DNA from: Nautiliaceae bacterium
Lineage (GTDB): Bacteria; Campylobacterota; Campylobacteria; Campylobacterales; Nautiliaceae
NCBI GenBank assembly: GCA_027008345.1
Contig: JALTBU010000075.1
Span: 1 to 7,905 of the forward strand
DNA: 7,905 bases
Direction: 5' to 3'
Part shown: positions 1 to 7,905 of the stretch, piece after piece
Position numbering within the stretch: position 1 is the first letter of the stretch
How the letters are laid out: every line of letters starts with the position of its first letter
Notes under the pieces: generated by a model
Told to the model about the DNA's origin: nothing
Database searches by the model: none
What the model saw: only the letters and a program-made list of their open reading frames with translations
Made by a program: the position numbers and the translations under genes

Positions 1-3000
1 CCAAAATGTCACCTTGTTTAACCTCAGCACCTTCTTGAACATGAATAACAGTTTTTGGTTCAAGCACATATTCATATACTTTATCTTTTGCAACGAGCAA
101 TATTCTTGGATGATATCCTTTTGGCAAATATTCTTTTACAATGATTCTACTCTCACCGGTCAGTTCATCAATTTGAGTTGTTACTGTAAATCCATCAATA
201 ATATCCTCAAATTTAATCATTCCGTCAGCTTCAGCAAGAATTGGATTCGCAAAAGGATCCCATTCAGCTATAACTTTGCTTTCACCTTTAATCGGTTCGG
301 CAATACTTTCACCTGATTTTACATTATCATTATCATTTTTAAGAATTTTACTTCCTCTTACAATATAATATCTATCTGCTTCCCTGTCATTTTCATCAAC
401 TATTACTGCAAAAAGACCTTTGTATTCATTATCATATCCGATTTCATCTCCTGCTTTAAGGTCATAAACCCTTTCAAGATGGTCACCCGTCAATTTATAA
501 TATTTAATTATACCGCTAACTTTACTCTCAACTTTCATAGGGACAGGTTCATTGTCATCAACTTTTAGTTCAGCCCCGTAAGGGATTCTTTGTGGAATAT
601 ACCATGCTTCTTTAATTACTTCAACTATTGCATCGTCTTTATTTACTTTTTGATCTTTATAAGGAATGTAAAGTTTTCCTTCTGTTTTACCAGAAATTCC
701 GGCAAGCTCAGTTCCTTTTACAATATCATTTTTTCTTAATGAATATCTTTTAATACTTCCATCATCACAGTGAACTTCTATAAGAACTTCTTCATGCTGA
801 GACTGTACTTTTACAATCCCATCACACGGAGCTTTAAGTTTAGGTTCAACTAAAAGTACTGCTGCATTTCTTCTATTTGCAACAATCTTTTTACCATCTC
901 TATTGTAAGTTTCGATATTATAATATCTTATATAACCATGTTTATCGGCTACAATTTGTCTCTCTTCTTGGGTAGAACCGGCAATACCACCTGTATGGAA
1001 TGTTCTAAGAGTAAGCTGAGTACCTGGCTCACCAATTGACTGAGCGGCTAAAATACCAACTGCTTCACCAACTTTTACAAGTTTTCTCTCAGCCAGATTC
1101 ATACCGTAACATTTAGCACAAATACCTTTTGGAGCTTTACATGTAAGCGCACTTCTTATTTTTACTGATTTAACACCTTTTCTTACTATCTCTTTTGCCT
1201 CTTCTTCAGTAATTAAAGTCCCTTCTGTAAATAACACTTCATTTGTAATAGGGTCATAAACATCATCTGCAAGTACTCTTCCATAAATTCTCTCTTCAAG
1301 AGATTCCACTAAAGTTGACCCATCAGTAATATCTGTAACTTCAATACCTTCATGAGTCCCACAATCTTCCATAATAACTCTAAAATTTTGTGAAACATCA
1401 ACAAGTTTTCTCGTCAAATATCCAGCACTTGCTGTTTTAAGAGCTGTATCCGCAAGACCTTTTCTCGCTCCGTGAGTTGAGATGAAAAATTCAAGTACAT
1501 TTAGACCTTCTTTAAAGTTTGAAATAATAGGAGTTTCAATAATCTCACCATTAGGTTTTGCCATAAGGCCCCTCATACCTGCAAGCTGTTTAATCTGAGA
1601 TGCACTACCTCTCGCACCTGAGTCCGCCATCATATAAATTGAATTGAATCCGTCTTTATCTTTTTTCATAAGCTCAAGAAGTTTTTCTTTAATTTCATTA
1701 TCCACTCTTGTCCAAATATCGATAATTTTGTTATATCTCTCTTGCTCTGTTAAAAGACCTTTTTTGTATTGTTCTTGAACTTCTTTAACTTTATTTAGGG
1801 CTTCTTGAATAATTTCAGGCTTTTCTTCTGGTACTAAAATATCATCCATTGAAATAGAGACACCTACTTTTGCTGCATATCTGAAACCTAAATCTTTTAA
1901 ATTATCAAGAAACTCTGCGGTAACTTTAAGTCCGCCCATTTTATATACATAGTCTACTAAATTAGAAATATCTTTTTTCTTCATAATTTTGTTATACATC
2001 TCAACCGGAACAAAATCAGGTGTAATTGAATGTAAAATCATTCTACCAGGTGTAGTTTCTACTATTTCACCTTTTACTTTTACTTTTATTTTTGCATGTA
2101 AATCCACAATCCCTTCATCAAAAGCCATCAAAACTTCCTCAGGATTTGCAAAAAGTTTATGCTCACCTTTTACTCCATCTTTAATAAGTGAAATATAATA
2201 AACTCCAAGAACCATATCTTGAGACGGAACGGCAATAGCTTTACCTGATGCCGGAAGCAAGATATTCATTGAGCTTAGCATTAAAATTTTAGCCTCAGCA
2301 ATTGCTTCTTGGCTAAGTGGCACGTGAACCGCCATTTGGTCACCGTCAAAGTCTGCGTTAAATGCCGCACAAACAAGTGGATGTAATTGAATTGCATTAC
2401 CGTCAATTAAAACTGGATGGAATGCCTGAATTGATAATTTATGCAGTGTCGGCGCCCTGTTTAGCAATACTGGGTATTGATCTACAACTTCTTGTAAACA
2501 TTCCCAAACTTCCGGAGTTTTATCTTCGATATGTCTTTTTGCCTGTTTAATTGTCGTAGCATAACCTTTTTCTTCAAGTTTTCCAATCAAATGAGGTTTG
2601 AATAATTCAAGTGCCATTTTTTTAGGAAGACCGCATTGATCCATTCTAAGATTTGGTCCGACTACAATAACACTTCTTCCTGAATAATCAACCCTTTTAC
2701 CAAGAAGGTTTTGCCTAAATCTACCTGTTTTACCTTTAATAATATCACTTAATGATTTAAGAGGTCTTTTATTTGCACCTTTAATAGTATTCCCTCTTCT
2801 TCCGTTATCAAACAACGCGTCAACTGCTTCTTGAAGCATTCTTTTTTCATTTCTGATAATAATCTCAGGTGCATCAAGCTCAATAAGTCTTTTTAATCTT
2901 TGGTTTCTATGAATTACTCTTCTATATAAATCATTAACATCTGCAACTGCAAATTTACCACCATCAAGTGCAACAAGCGGTCTTAAATCAGGTGGAAGAA

Positions 3001-3742
3001 CAGGAATTACAGACATTATCATCCATTCAGGTCTGTTATCTGAATTTAAAAATCCTTCAACAATTTTAAGTTTTTTAACAATTTCTTTTTTTCTGGCTTC
3101 ACTTTTAGTCGTTTTAAGCTCTTCTTTTAATGAATAATATATTTCAGGCAGATCAAGTTCTTCAAGCATTTTTCTGATAATTTCAGCTCCCATTTCGGCA
3201 TGAAAGCCACTATCGCCATAAAGATCTACAAGTTTTCTATATTCTTCTTCTACTAATACATCTCCTCTTTTTACAGGTGCATCTCCTGGTTCATATACCA
3301 CATATGCCTCATAATAGAGCACTCTCTCAAGATCTTTCATTTTAATATCAAGAAGTGTCCCGATTCTACTTGGAAGGTTACTTACATACCAGATATGCGC
3401 TACTGGTGTTACAAGCTCAATATGCCCAAATCTCTCACGTCTGACTTTGCTAGTAGTAACTTTTACACCACATTTTTCACACACAATGCCTTTATATCTC
3501 ATTTTTTTGTATTTACCGCAAAGACACTCATAATCATTAATAGGACCAAAAATTTTAGCACAGAAAAGCCCGTCTCTTTCAGGTTTAAGTGTTCTGTAAT
3601 TGATTGTTTCAGGTTTTTTAACCTCCCCATGAGACCAAGAAAGGATCTCCTCAGGAGATGCTATTTTTACCTGAACGGCATCAATATCAGAAGGTCTGTT
3701 TTCTTCATCCCAATCAAGTTTTACATACTTAAATTTCTTCAT
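1..3742 (-). CDS. rpoC: DNA-directed RNA polymerase subunit beta' (partial, 3' end outside window)
   Basis: This is the beta' subunit, which carries the catalytic magnesium site, clamp, bridge helix and trigger loop of RNA polymerase. 1247 codons are present and the frame is still open at the left edge; about 270 more residues are expected by comparison with relatives. Visible in order (numbered from the ATG at 3742): first zinc site C73, C75, C88, C91; PPDLRP at 250-255; switch-2 region GRFRQNLLGKRVDYSGRSVI at 340-359; the magnesium loop NADFDGD at 462-468, with D464, D466 and D468; bridge helix about 749-784; second zinc site C794, C868, C875, C878, with the same spacing as E. coli; trigger loop TQLTLRTFHTGG with H916. 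From about 920 to the edge is an enlarged SI3-type insertion. I translated most of the frame by hand and found no stop or frameshift. An in-frame ATG one codon upstream (3745) is an equally possible start. Both starts lie inside the end of rpoB. Confidence 0.98.
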   Translation of the reverse strand, partial: MKKFKYVKLDWDEENRPSDIDAVQVKIASPEEILSWSHGEVKKPETINYRTLKPERDGLFCAKIFGPINDYECLCGKYKKMRYKGIVCEKCGVKVTTSKVRRERFGHIELVTPVAHIWYVSNLPSRIGTLLDIKMKDLERVLYYEAYVVYEPGDAPVKRGDVLVEEEYRKLVDLYGDSGFHAEMGAEIIRKMLEELDLPEIYYSLKEELKTTKSEARKKEIVKKLKIVEGFLNSDNRPEWMIMSVIPVLPPDLRPLVALDGGKFAVADVNDLYRRVIHRNQRLKRLIELDAPEIIIRNEKRMLQEAVDALFDNGRRGNTIKGANKRPLKSLSDIIKGKTGRFRQNLLGKRVDYSGRSVIVVGPNLRMDQCGLPKKMALELFKPHLIGKLEEKGYATTIKQAKRHIEDKTPEVWECLQEVVDQYPVLLNRAPTLHKLSIQAFHPVLIDGNAIQLHPLVCAAFNADFDGDQMAVHVPLSQEAIAEAKILMLSSMNILLPASGKAIAVPSQDMVLGVYYISLIKDGVKGEHKLFANPEEVLMAFDEGIVDLHAKIKVKVKGEIVETTPGRMILHSITPDFVPVEMYNKIMKKKDISNLVDYVYKMGGLKVTAEFLDNLKDLGFRYAAKVGVSISMDDILVPEEKPEIIQEALNKVKEVQEQYKKGLLTEQERYNKIIDIWTRVDNEIKEKLLELMKKDKDGFNSIYMMADSGARGSASQIKQLAGMRGLMAKPNGEIIETPIISNFKEGLNVLEFFISTHGARKGLADTALKTASAGYLTRKLVDVSQNFRVIMEDCGTHEGIEVTDITDGSTLVESLEERIYGRVLADDVYDPITNEVLFTEGTLITEEEAKEIVRKGVKSVKIRSALTCKAPKGICAKCYGMNLAERKLVKVGEAVGILAAQSIGEPGTQLTLRTFHTGGIAGSTQEERQIVADKHGYIRYYNIETYNRDGKKIVANRRNAAVLLVEPKLKAPCDGIVKVQSQHEEVLIEVHCDDGSIKRYSLRKNDIVKGTELAGISGKTEGKLYIPYKDQKVNKDDAIVEVIKEAWYIPQRIPYGAELKVDDNEPVPMKVESKVSGIIKYYKLTGDHLERVYDLKAGDEIGYDNEYKGLFAVIVDENDREADRYYIVRGSKILKNDNDNVKSGESIAEPIKGESKVIAEWDPFANPILAEADGMIKFEDIIDGFTVTTQIDELTGESRIIVKEYLPKGYHPRILLVAKDKVYEYVLEPKTVIHVQEGAEVKQGDIL

Positions 3743-6700
3743 CATCTTCTTCCTTTTTATAAAACTCTAAATCAAGCCCGAGTGCACGAAGTTCTTTACT
3801 TAAAACAAAGAATGTTTCACTAAGCCCCTCAATTGGAACATTTTCTCCTCTTGTAAGTGCTCTATAAGCTTTATTTCTTCCTTCAACATCATCAGATTTG
3901 GTTGTAAGCATTTCTTTAAGGTTATATGCAGCACCGTATGCTTCAAGTGCCCAAACTTCCATTTCCCCAAATCTTTGTCCACCAAATAGTGCTTTACCAC
4001 CAACTGGCTGTTGTGTAATTAAAGAATATGGTCCTATGCTTCTTGCATGCACTTTATCATCAACAAGGTGATGAAGTTTTAACATATACATATATCCAAC
4101 ATTAACTCTCTCTTTAATCGGCTCACCGGTTCTTCCGTCAAAAAGTTGAGTTTTACCATCTTCTGGAATGCCTGCAAGTTCAAAAAGTTTTTTAAACTCT
4201 TCTTCATTTACACCCTCAAATACCGGTGTTGAAAATTTTACACCTTTCGCCCAGTCTTGCGCATATTTTAAAAGTTCTTCATTTGTTAAACTGTCAAGAA
4301 ACTCTTTATAATGTGCACCAAAATGTGCAACATCAACAATTTCTTTCATTTTTGCTCTTAATTTTTCCATCATATCGTTTTGTTTTTCTTTTAAAATAGC
4401 TTCAATTTGCTCACCGAGTTTTTTTCCTACAAGACCAAGGTGCACTTCCATAATCTGACCTATATTCATCCTTGATGGAACCCCAAGAGGATTAAGTACT
4501 ACATCCACTGTCCTTCCGTCTTTCATATAAGGCATATCAGCCTGAGGCACAATAATACTCACGATACCTTTATTACCGTGACGCCCTGCCATTTTATCAC
4601 CGACTTTTATTTTTCTTTTATTTGCAATATAAACTTTTACCATTTTTGCAACACCGTTTGGCAGGATATCATCACGCTCAAGAACTTCAATTTTTTCATC
4701 ATAATCACGTCTAATTTTTTCTTTTTCAGCCTGATATTTGTTCTTAATAGAATCAAATTCTTTTTTTGTTTCTTCATCAAAATATTCAATTAAACTTAAA
4801 AGCAGGAATTTATTGATATTTTCAAGTTCTTCTTTTGGAAGATTTTCGCCCGCTTTATATACTTTTCCGTTAAGTGCCAAATCTTTTGCAAGAGGTTTTT
4901 TAGATAACAGATTAATAAGGGATACCATTTCTTCTTTATCAATAATATTTAATTGATTTTTATAAATTTCTTCGATTTTTGCTTTTTCTTCTTCATGGGC
5001 TTGTCTTGCTCTCTCATCAAGTTCATATCCCTTTTTAGTATAAACTTTAACATCAATTACCACACCCTCCATACTAGCAGGTGCATAAAGTGAACTATTC
5101 ACAACATGTCCGGATTTGTCTCCAAAAATTGATTTTAAAAGTCTCTCTTCTGGTGTAGGTTTAACATCTCCTTTTGGAGAAATTTTTCCTACTAAAATCA
5201 TTCCAGGTTTTACATATGTTCCAACTTTAATAATTCCACTTTCATCAAGGTGAGTCAATTGCTCAGGTTTTACTCCAGGAATATCAGCCGTTAATTCTTC
5301 AAGCCCGTGTTTTAGTTCTCTTACTTCACACACTTCTTCATAAATATGAACAGATGTATAAACATCATCTTTAATTATTCTCTCACTAAGAACTATAGCA
5401 TCCTCATAGTTATAACCGTTCCATGGCATAAATGCAACAAGAACATTTTTACCAATGGCTATCTCGCCGTTATCCATATTAGGTCCGTCTGCAATTACAT
5501 CTCCAGCATTTACTTTATCACCTACTTTTACAATAGGTCTTTGATCAAAACAAGTATTTTGATTGGTTCTTAAATATTTTTCAAGTCCGTAATGATCAAT
5601 ATACGCTCCGTTTTCATCTTCACCAAGAATATATATATTTCTTGCATCAACTTTAATTACTTTACCGCCTCTTTTGGCTTTTACAATTTGCCATGCATCA
5701 CGTGCAACATATTTTTCCATTCCAGTACCTACAAATGGAGCTTCACTTCTAAGCAGTGGAACTCCTTGACGCTGCATGTTAGATCCCATTAACGCTCTGT
5801 TTGCGTCATCATGTTCAAGAAAAGGAATAAGCGATGCACCAACCCCTACAATCATTTTTGGATTAAGATCATATAAGTCTACTTCTTTTTTATCAACTAA
5901 AATAATTTCACCATCTTTTCTGGCTTCTACTAAATCATCAATAATTTCACCTGTTTTTTCATCAATTTTTACACTAGCTGGTGCTATTACTTTTTCTTCT
6001 TCTTGAGTTGCAGTAAGATATACAATTTCATCTGTTACTCTACCATCCTTTACAATTCTATAAGGAGCTTCAATAAATCCGAATTCGTTAACTTTTGCAT
6101 AAGTTGATAGAGTATTAACAAGACCGATGTTTTGACCTTCTGGTGTTTCAATAGGACAAATTCTTCCATAGTGACTTGGATGAACGTCCCTGATTTCAAA
6201 TCCGGCTCTTTCTCTTGTTACACCGCCTTCACCAAGTGCACTTAATCTTCTTTTATGCGCAACTTCGCTAAGAGGGTTTGTTTGATCCATAAATTGAGAT
6301 AATTGTCCTGTTGCAAAAAAGTCTAAAATTGTAGTTGTTACAAGTTTTGTATTTACAAGATCCATTGGGAGTAAATCATTTATATTAGTAACAGTAGTCA
6401 TTTTATCTTTAATAGTTTTTTGCATTTTAGCAAGACCATCTTGTAATTTATTGGCAAGTAATTCACCTATACTTCTGATTCTTCTGTTACCAAGATGATC
6501 TCTATCATCTATTTGACCAACACCGTTTTTAACACCGATTAAGTATTGAATCGTTTTAATAATATCTTGGTATGTAAGAACTGTAACATCATCTGGAATA
6601 TTAAGACCAAGTTTATGATTCATTTTCATACGACCAACTTTTGTTAGGTCATATCTTTCCGGATCAAAGAAAAGTTTTTCAAATAATTCTTTTGCTGTTT

Positions 6701-7868
6701 GAGGGTTTGCAGGCTCACCTGGTCTCATAACTTTATATATTCTAATTCTTGCAAGGTCATTTTCGTTTTCTATACCCTCTGTTTGTTTAAGTATTTTAAG
6801 TGTTTCTATATCTTGATGAAATGCTCTGAGTATCCCGTCATCAACATTCTCAGCTAAATCATTAACTATTTTAAATTCTTCAATTTGAGATTCAATAATT
6901 TTTTTAAGTTTCACATCATTCAAAATAGTTAATGTATCAAATAAAACTTCTCCGGTAACTGGATCGTAAATTGGTTCAGCTAAATGTCTGTCTAATAAAA
7001 GCTCAATAGGATATTCTACATATTCATGCTCTTCTTGAATTTTTTTAAGTTTTCTCTCTGTAAGTCTTTTTCCAGCAGAAACCAATACATTTCCGTTTTC
7101 ATCTTTAATATCATAGTCATATTTTCCAGGCTCAAGCTGGCTTGATGGCATTAAAAATTTATTATCTCTTACTTTAATATCAATAATAGGATAAAACATT
7201 TTTAAAATATCTTCTTTACTATAATCCATAGCTCTAAGAAGTATAGTAACAGGTACTTTTCTTCTTTTGTTTACCCTAACATAAAGTACATCTTTTACAT
7301 CATATTCAAAATAAACCCAGCTACCCCTATCCGGAATAATTTGAGCAGAATAAAGAAGTTTATTTGAATTTTGAGCTTCTTCCTGTTTAAAAATAACACC
7401 TGGGCTTCTATGAAGCTGATTAACTATAACTCTTTCAACTCCATTTATAATAAAACTTGTTCTTTCAGTCATTAAAGGAATGTCTCTAATAAATAAAGTT
7501 TGTTCTTTAATGTCTTTAATTCCTATAACTTCACCGGTTTTTTCATCTTTTTCATGCACAATCAGTCTAATTTTAATTCTAATAGGAATAGAATAAGTAA
7601 GACCTTTTTCCATACATTCTCTAACAGTATATTTTGGTTTTTTGAATTCAATTCCTGCATATTCCAATGTTATCCTATTTTGATTATCAGTAATAGGAAA
7701 CATTGATTTAAATACTTTGTGAATTCCACTTTTTTCCGGTTCATTTATATTAATAAAATCTTGAAAAGAATTTTGTTGTAAATGAAGTAAATTTGGAATA
7801 TCTAATATTTGTGGGATTTTTGAAAAATCTAATCTTAATCTATTAGCGGATTTTAATTGGTTTAACAT
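3729..7868 (-). CDS. rpoB: DNA-directed RNA polymerase subunit beta (complete)
   Basis: This is the beta subunit of bacterial RNA polymerase, which forms one side of the active-site cleft and binds rifampicin. The 1379-residue product is slightly longer than E. coli RpoB (1342). Visible in order: the N-terminus MLNQLKSANRLRLDFSKIP; the protrusion and lobe, with a lineage-type insert around residues 230-355; the rifampicin region around 524-546, with D528, H538 and S543 matching E. coli D516, H526 and S531; IETPEGQNIGLVN just after it; a charged, probably coiled-coil insert at about 943-1062, equivalent to E. coli SI2; GDKMAGRHGNKG with K1092 and K1100, matching catalytic-cleft K1065 and K1073; and the C-terminal FGGQRFGEMEVWALEAYGAA clamp segment. 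The protein ends in an acidic tail, KKEEDDEEI. The ATG at 7868 has a good Shine-Dalgarno five bases upstream, and the frame holds no earlier start codon in the window. No frameshift or missing key residue was seen. The end overlaps rpoC by 14 bases. Confidence 0.99.
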   Translation of the reverse strand: MLNQLKSANRLRLDFSKIPQILDIPNLLHLQQNSFQDFININEPEKSGIHKVFKSMFPITDNQNRITLEYAGIEFKKPKYTVRECMEKGLTYSIPIRIKIRLIVHEKDEKTGEVIGIKDIKEQTLFIRDIPLMTERTSFIINGVERVIVNQLHRSPGVIFKQEEAQNSNKLLYSAQIIPDRGSWVYFEYDVKDVLYVRVNKRRKVPVTILLRAMDYSKEDILKMFYPIIDIKVRDNKFLMPSSQLEPGKYDYDIKDENGNVLVSAGKRLTERKLKKIQEEHEYVEYPIELLLDRHLAEPIYDPVTGEVLFDTLTILNDVKLKKIIESQIEEFKIVNDLAENVDDGILRAFHQDIETLKILKQTEGIENENDLARIRIYKVMRPGEPANPQTAKELFEKLFFDPERYDLTKVGRMKMNHKLGLNIPDDVTVLTYQDIIKTIQYLIGVKNGVGQIDDRDHLGNRRIRSIGELLANKLQDGLAKMQKTIKDKMTTVTNINDLLPMDLVNTKLVTTTILDFFATGQLSQFMDQTNPLSEVAHKRRLSALGEGGVTRERAGFEIRDVHPSHYGRICPIETPEGQNIGLVNTLSTYAKVNEFGFIEAPYRIVKDGRVTDEIVYLTATQEEEKVIAPASVKIDEKTGEIIDDLVEARKDGEIILVDKKEVDLYDLNPKMIVGVGASLIPFLEHDDANRALMGSNMQRQGVPLLRSEAPFVGTGMEKYVARDAWQIVKAKRGGKVIKVDARNIYILGEDENGAYIDHYGLEKYLRTNQNTCFDQRPIVKVGDKVNAGDVIADGPNMDNGEIAIGKNVLVAFMPWNGYNYEDAIVLSERIIKDDVYTSVHIYEEVCEVRELKHGLEELTADIPGVKPEQLTHLDESGIIKVGTYVKPGMILVGKISPKGDVKPTPEERLLKSIFGDKSGHVVNSSLYAPASMEGVVIDVKVYTKKGYELDERARQAHEEEKAKIEEIYKNQLNIIDKEEMVSLINLLSKKPLAKDLALNGKVYKAGENLPKEELENINKFLLLSLIEYFDEETKKEFDSIKNKYQAEKEKIRRDYDEKIEVLERDDILPNGVAKMVKVYIANKRKIKVGDKMAGRHGNKGIVSIIVPQADMPYMKDGRTVDVVLNPLGVPSRMNIGQIMEVHLGLVGKKLGEQIEAILKEKQNDMMEKLRAKMKEIVDVAHFGAHYKEFLDSLTNEELLKYAQDWAKGVKFSTPVFEGVNEEEFKKLFELAGIPEDGKTQLFDGRTGEPIKERVNVGYMYMLKLHHLVDDKVHARSIGPYSLITQQPVGGKALFGGQRFGEMEVWALEAYGAAYNLKEMLTTKSDDVEGRNKAYRALTRGENVPIEGLSETFFVLSKELRALGLDLEFYKKEEDDEEI
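3751..3755 (-). promoter_or_regulatory. Shine-Dalgarno sequence of rpoC, inside the rpoB coding region
   Basis: On the minus strand AAGGA, followed by a purine run (AGAAG), precedes two tandem in-frame ATG codons. The gap is five bases to the ATG at 3745 and eight to the one at 3742. The same bases encode the lysine- and glutamate-rich end of RpoB. I prefer the ATG at 3742 on spacing, but the sequence does not decide between them. The position suggests that rpoC translation starts on ribosomes finishing rpoB. Confidence 0.7.
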
Positions 7869-7873
7869 AGGCT

Positions 7874-7878
7874 CTCCT
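7874..7878 (-). promoter_or_regulatory. Shine-Dalgarno sequence of rpoB
   Basis: On the minus strand AGGAG lies five bases before the rpoB ATG, within CCAGGAGAGCCTATG. It fixes the start at 7868, because the rpoB frame upstream of that point contains no ATG, GTG or TTG before the window edge. The remaining upstream bases (7879-7905) show no promoter or gene end that I can support; in most bacteria this is the rplL-rpoB gap. Confidence 0.85.
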
Positions 7879-7905
7879 GGGTGAGAAATTTGTAGATTTA
7901 ATCGT

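Noticed and set aside
14..316. Plus-strand open frame of 100 codons at the left edge
   Set aside because: It lies wholly antisense to rpoC, whose minus-strand frame reads cleanly through here (VIHVQEGAEVKQGDIL at the edge). Its composition is that of a shadow frame.
3740..3765. Programmed frameshift that would make a beta-beta' fusion protein at the A-rich TATAAAAAGG
   Set aside because: rpoC is in the +1 frame relative to rpoB, while the A-run would favour -1 slippage. rpoC also has its own Shine-Dalgarno and start codons, so separate initiation is simpler.
3395..3823. Plus-strand open frame of 142 codons spanning the rpoB/rpoC junction
   Set aside because: It is antisense to two essential, well-conserved genes, its translation is Phe/Asn/Ile-rich in the way of reversed AT-rich coding DNA, and I see no recognisable domain.
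3800..4003. Minus-strand 67-codon frame inside rpoB
   Set aside because: It is an alternate frame of the conserved C-terminal part of rpoB and matches no known protein.
7869..7905. Possible end of an upstream gene, with a minus-strand TAA at 7898-7900
   Set aside because: Only two full codons (GAT or earlier) could precede it in the window, and RplL proteins usually end in lysine rather than aspartate, so a gene end cannot be supported.
1..7905. Search for a novel system: repeats, palindromes, CRISPR, mobile elements or RNA genes
   Set aside because: The window is almost wholly filled by two conserved housekeeping genes with intact frames. I saw no direct-repeat array, strong hairpin with a T-tract, or foreign-looking segment.

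Overview
The window is an ordinary housekeeping locus read entirely from the minus strand: a complete rpoB (beta subunit of RNA polymerase, 3729-7868) followed by the first 1247 codons of rpoC (beta' subunit, 1-3742), whose 3' end lies beyond the left edge. Both frames are intact across the window, and every catalytic and metal-binding motif I checked is present. Only 37 bases lie upstream of rpoB. They hold its Shine-Dalgarno sequence but no recognisable part of a neighbouring gene; rplL would be expected there.

The DNA is strongly AT-rich, with codons ending mostly in A or T. Together with the wording of both proteins (RpoB beginning MLNQLKSANRLR, RpoC carrying ECLCGKYKKMRYKGIVCEKC, TQLTLRTFH and a greatly enlarged insertion after the trigger loop), this points to a campylobacterotal (epsilonproteobacterial) bacterium. 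It carries separate rpoB and rpoC genes, as in Campylobacter, rather than the fused rpoBC of Helicobacter and Wolinella. A thermophilic or vent lineage such as Nautiliales is a guess from the AT/lysine-rich style, not a demonstrated assignment.

Layout in transcription order (right to left): short leader and ribosome binding site (7905-7869), rpoB (7868-3729), then rpoC starting inside the last codons of rpoB in the +1 frame. The rpoC ribosome binding site also encodes the acidic C-terminus of RpoB. The two products are equimolar partners that form the active-site cleft of the same enzyme, and the overlap suggests coupled translation.

I found no mobile element, CRISPR array, RNA gene, terminator or accessory system. 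Plus-strand open frames are antisense shadows of the two genes. The points worth a second look are the dual-coding rpoB/rpoC junction, which is one single-base deletion away from a fusion gene, the enlarged beta' insertion, and a leucine at an NTP-contacting trigger-loop position.
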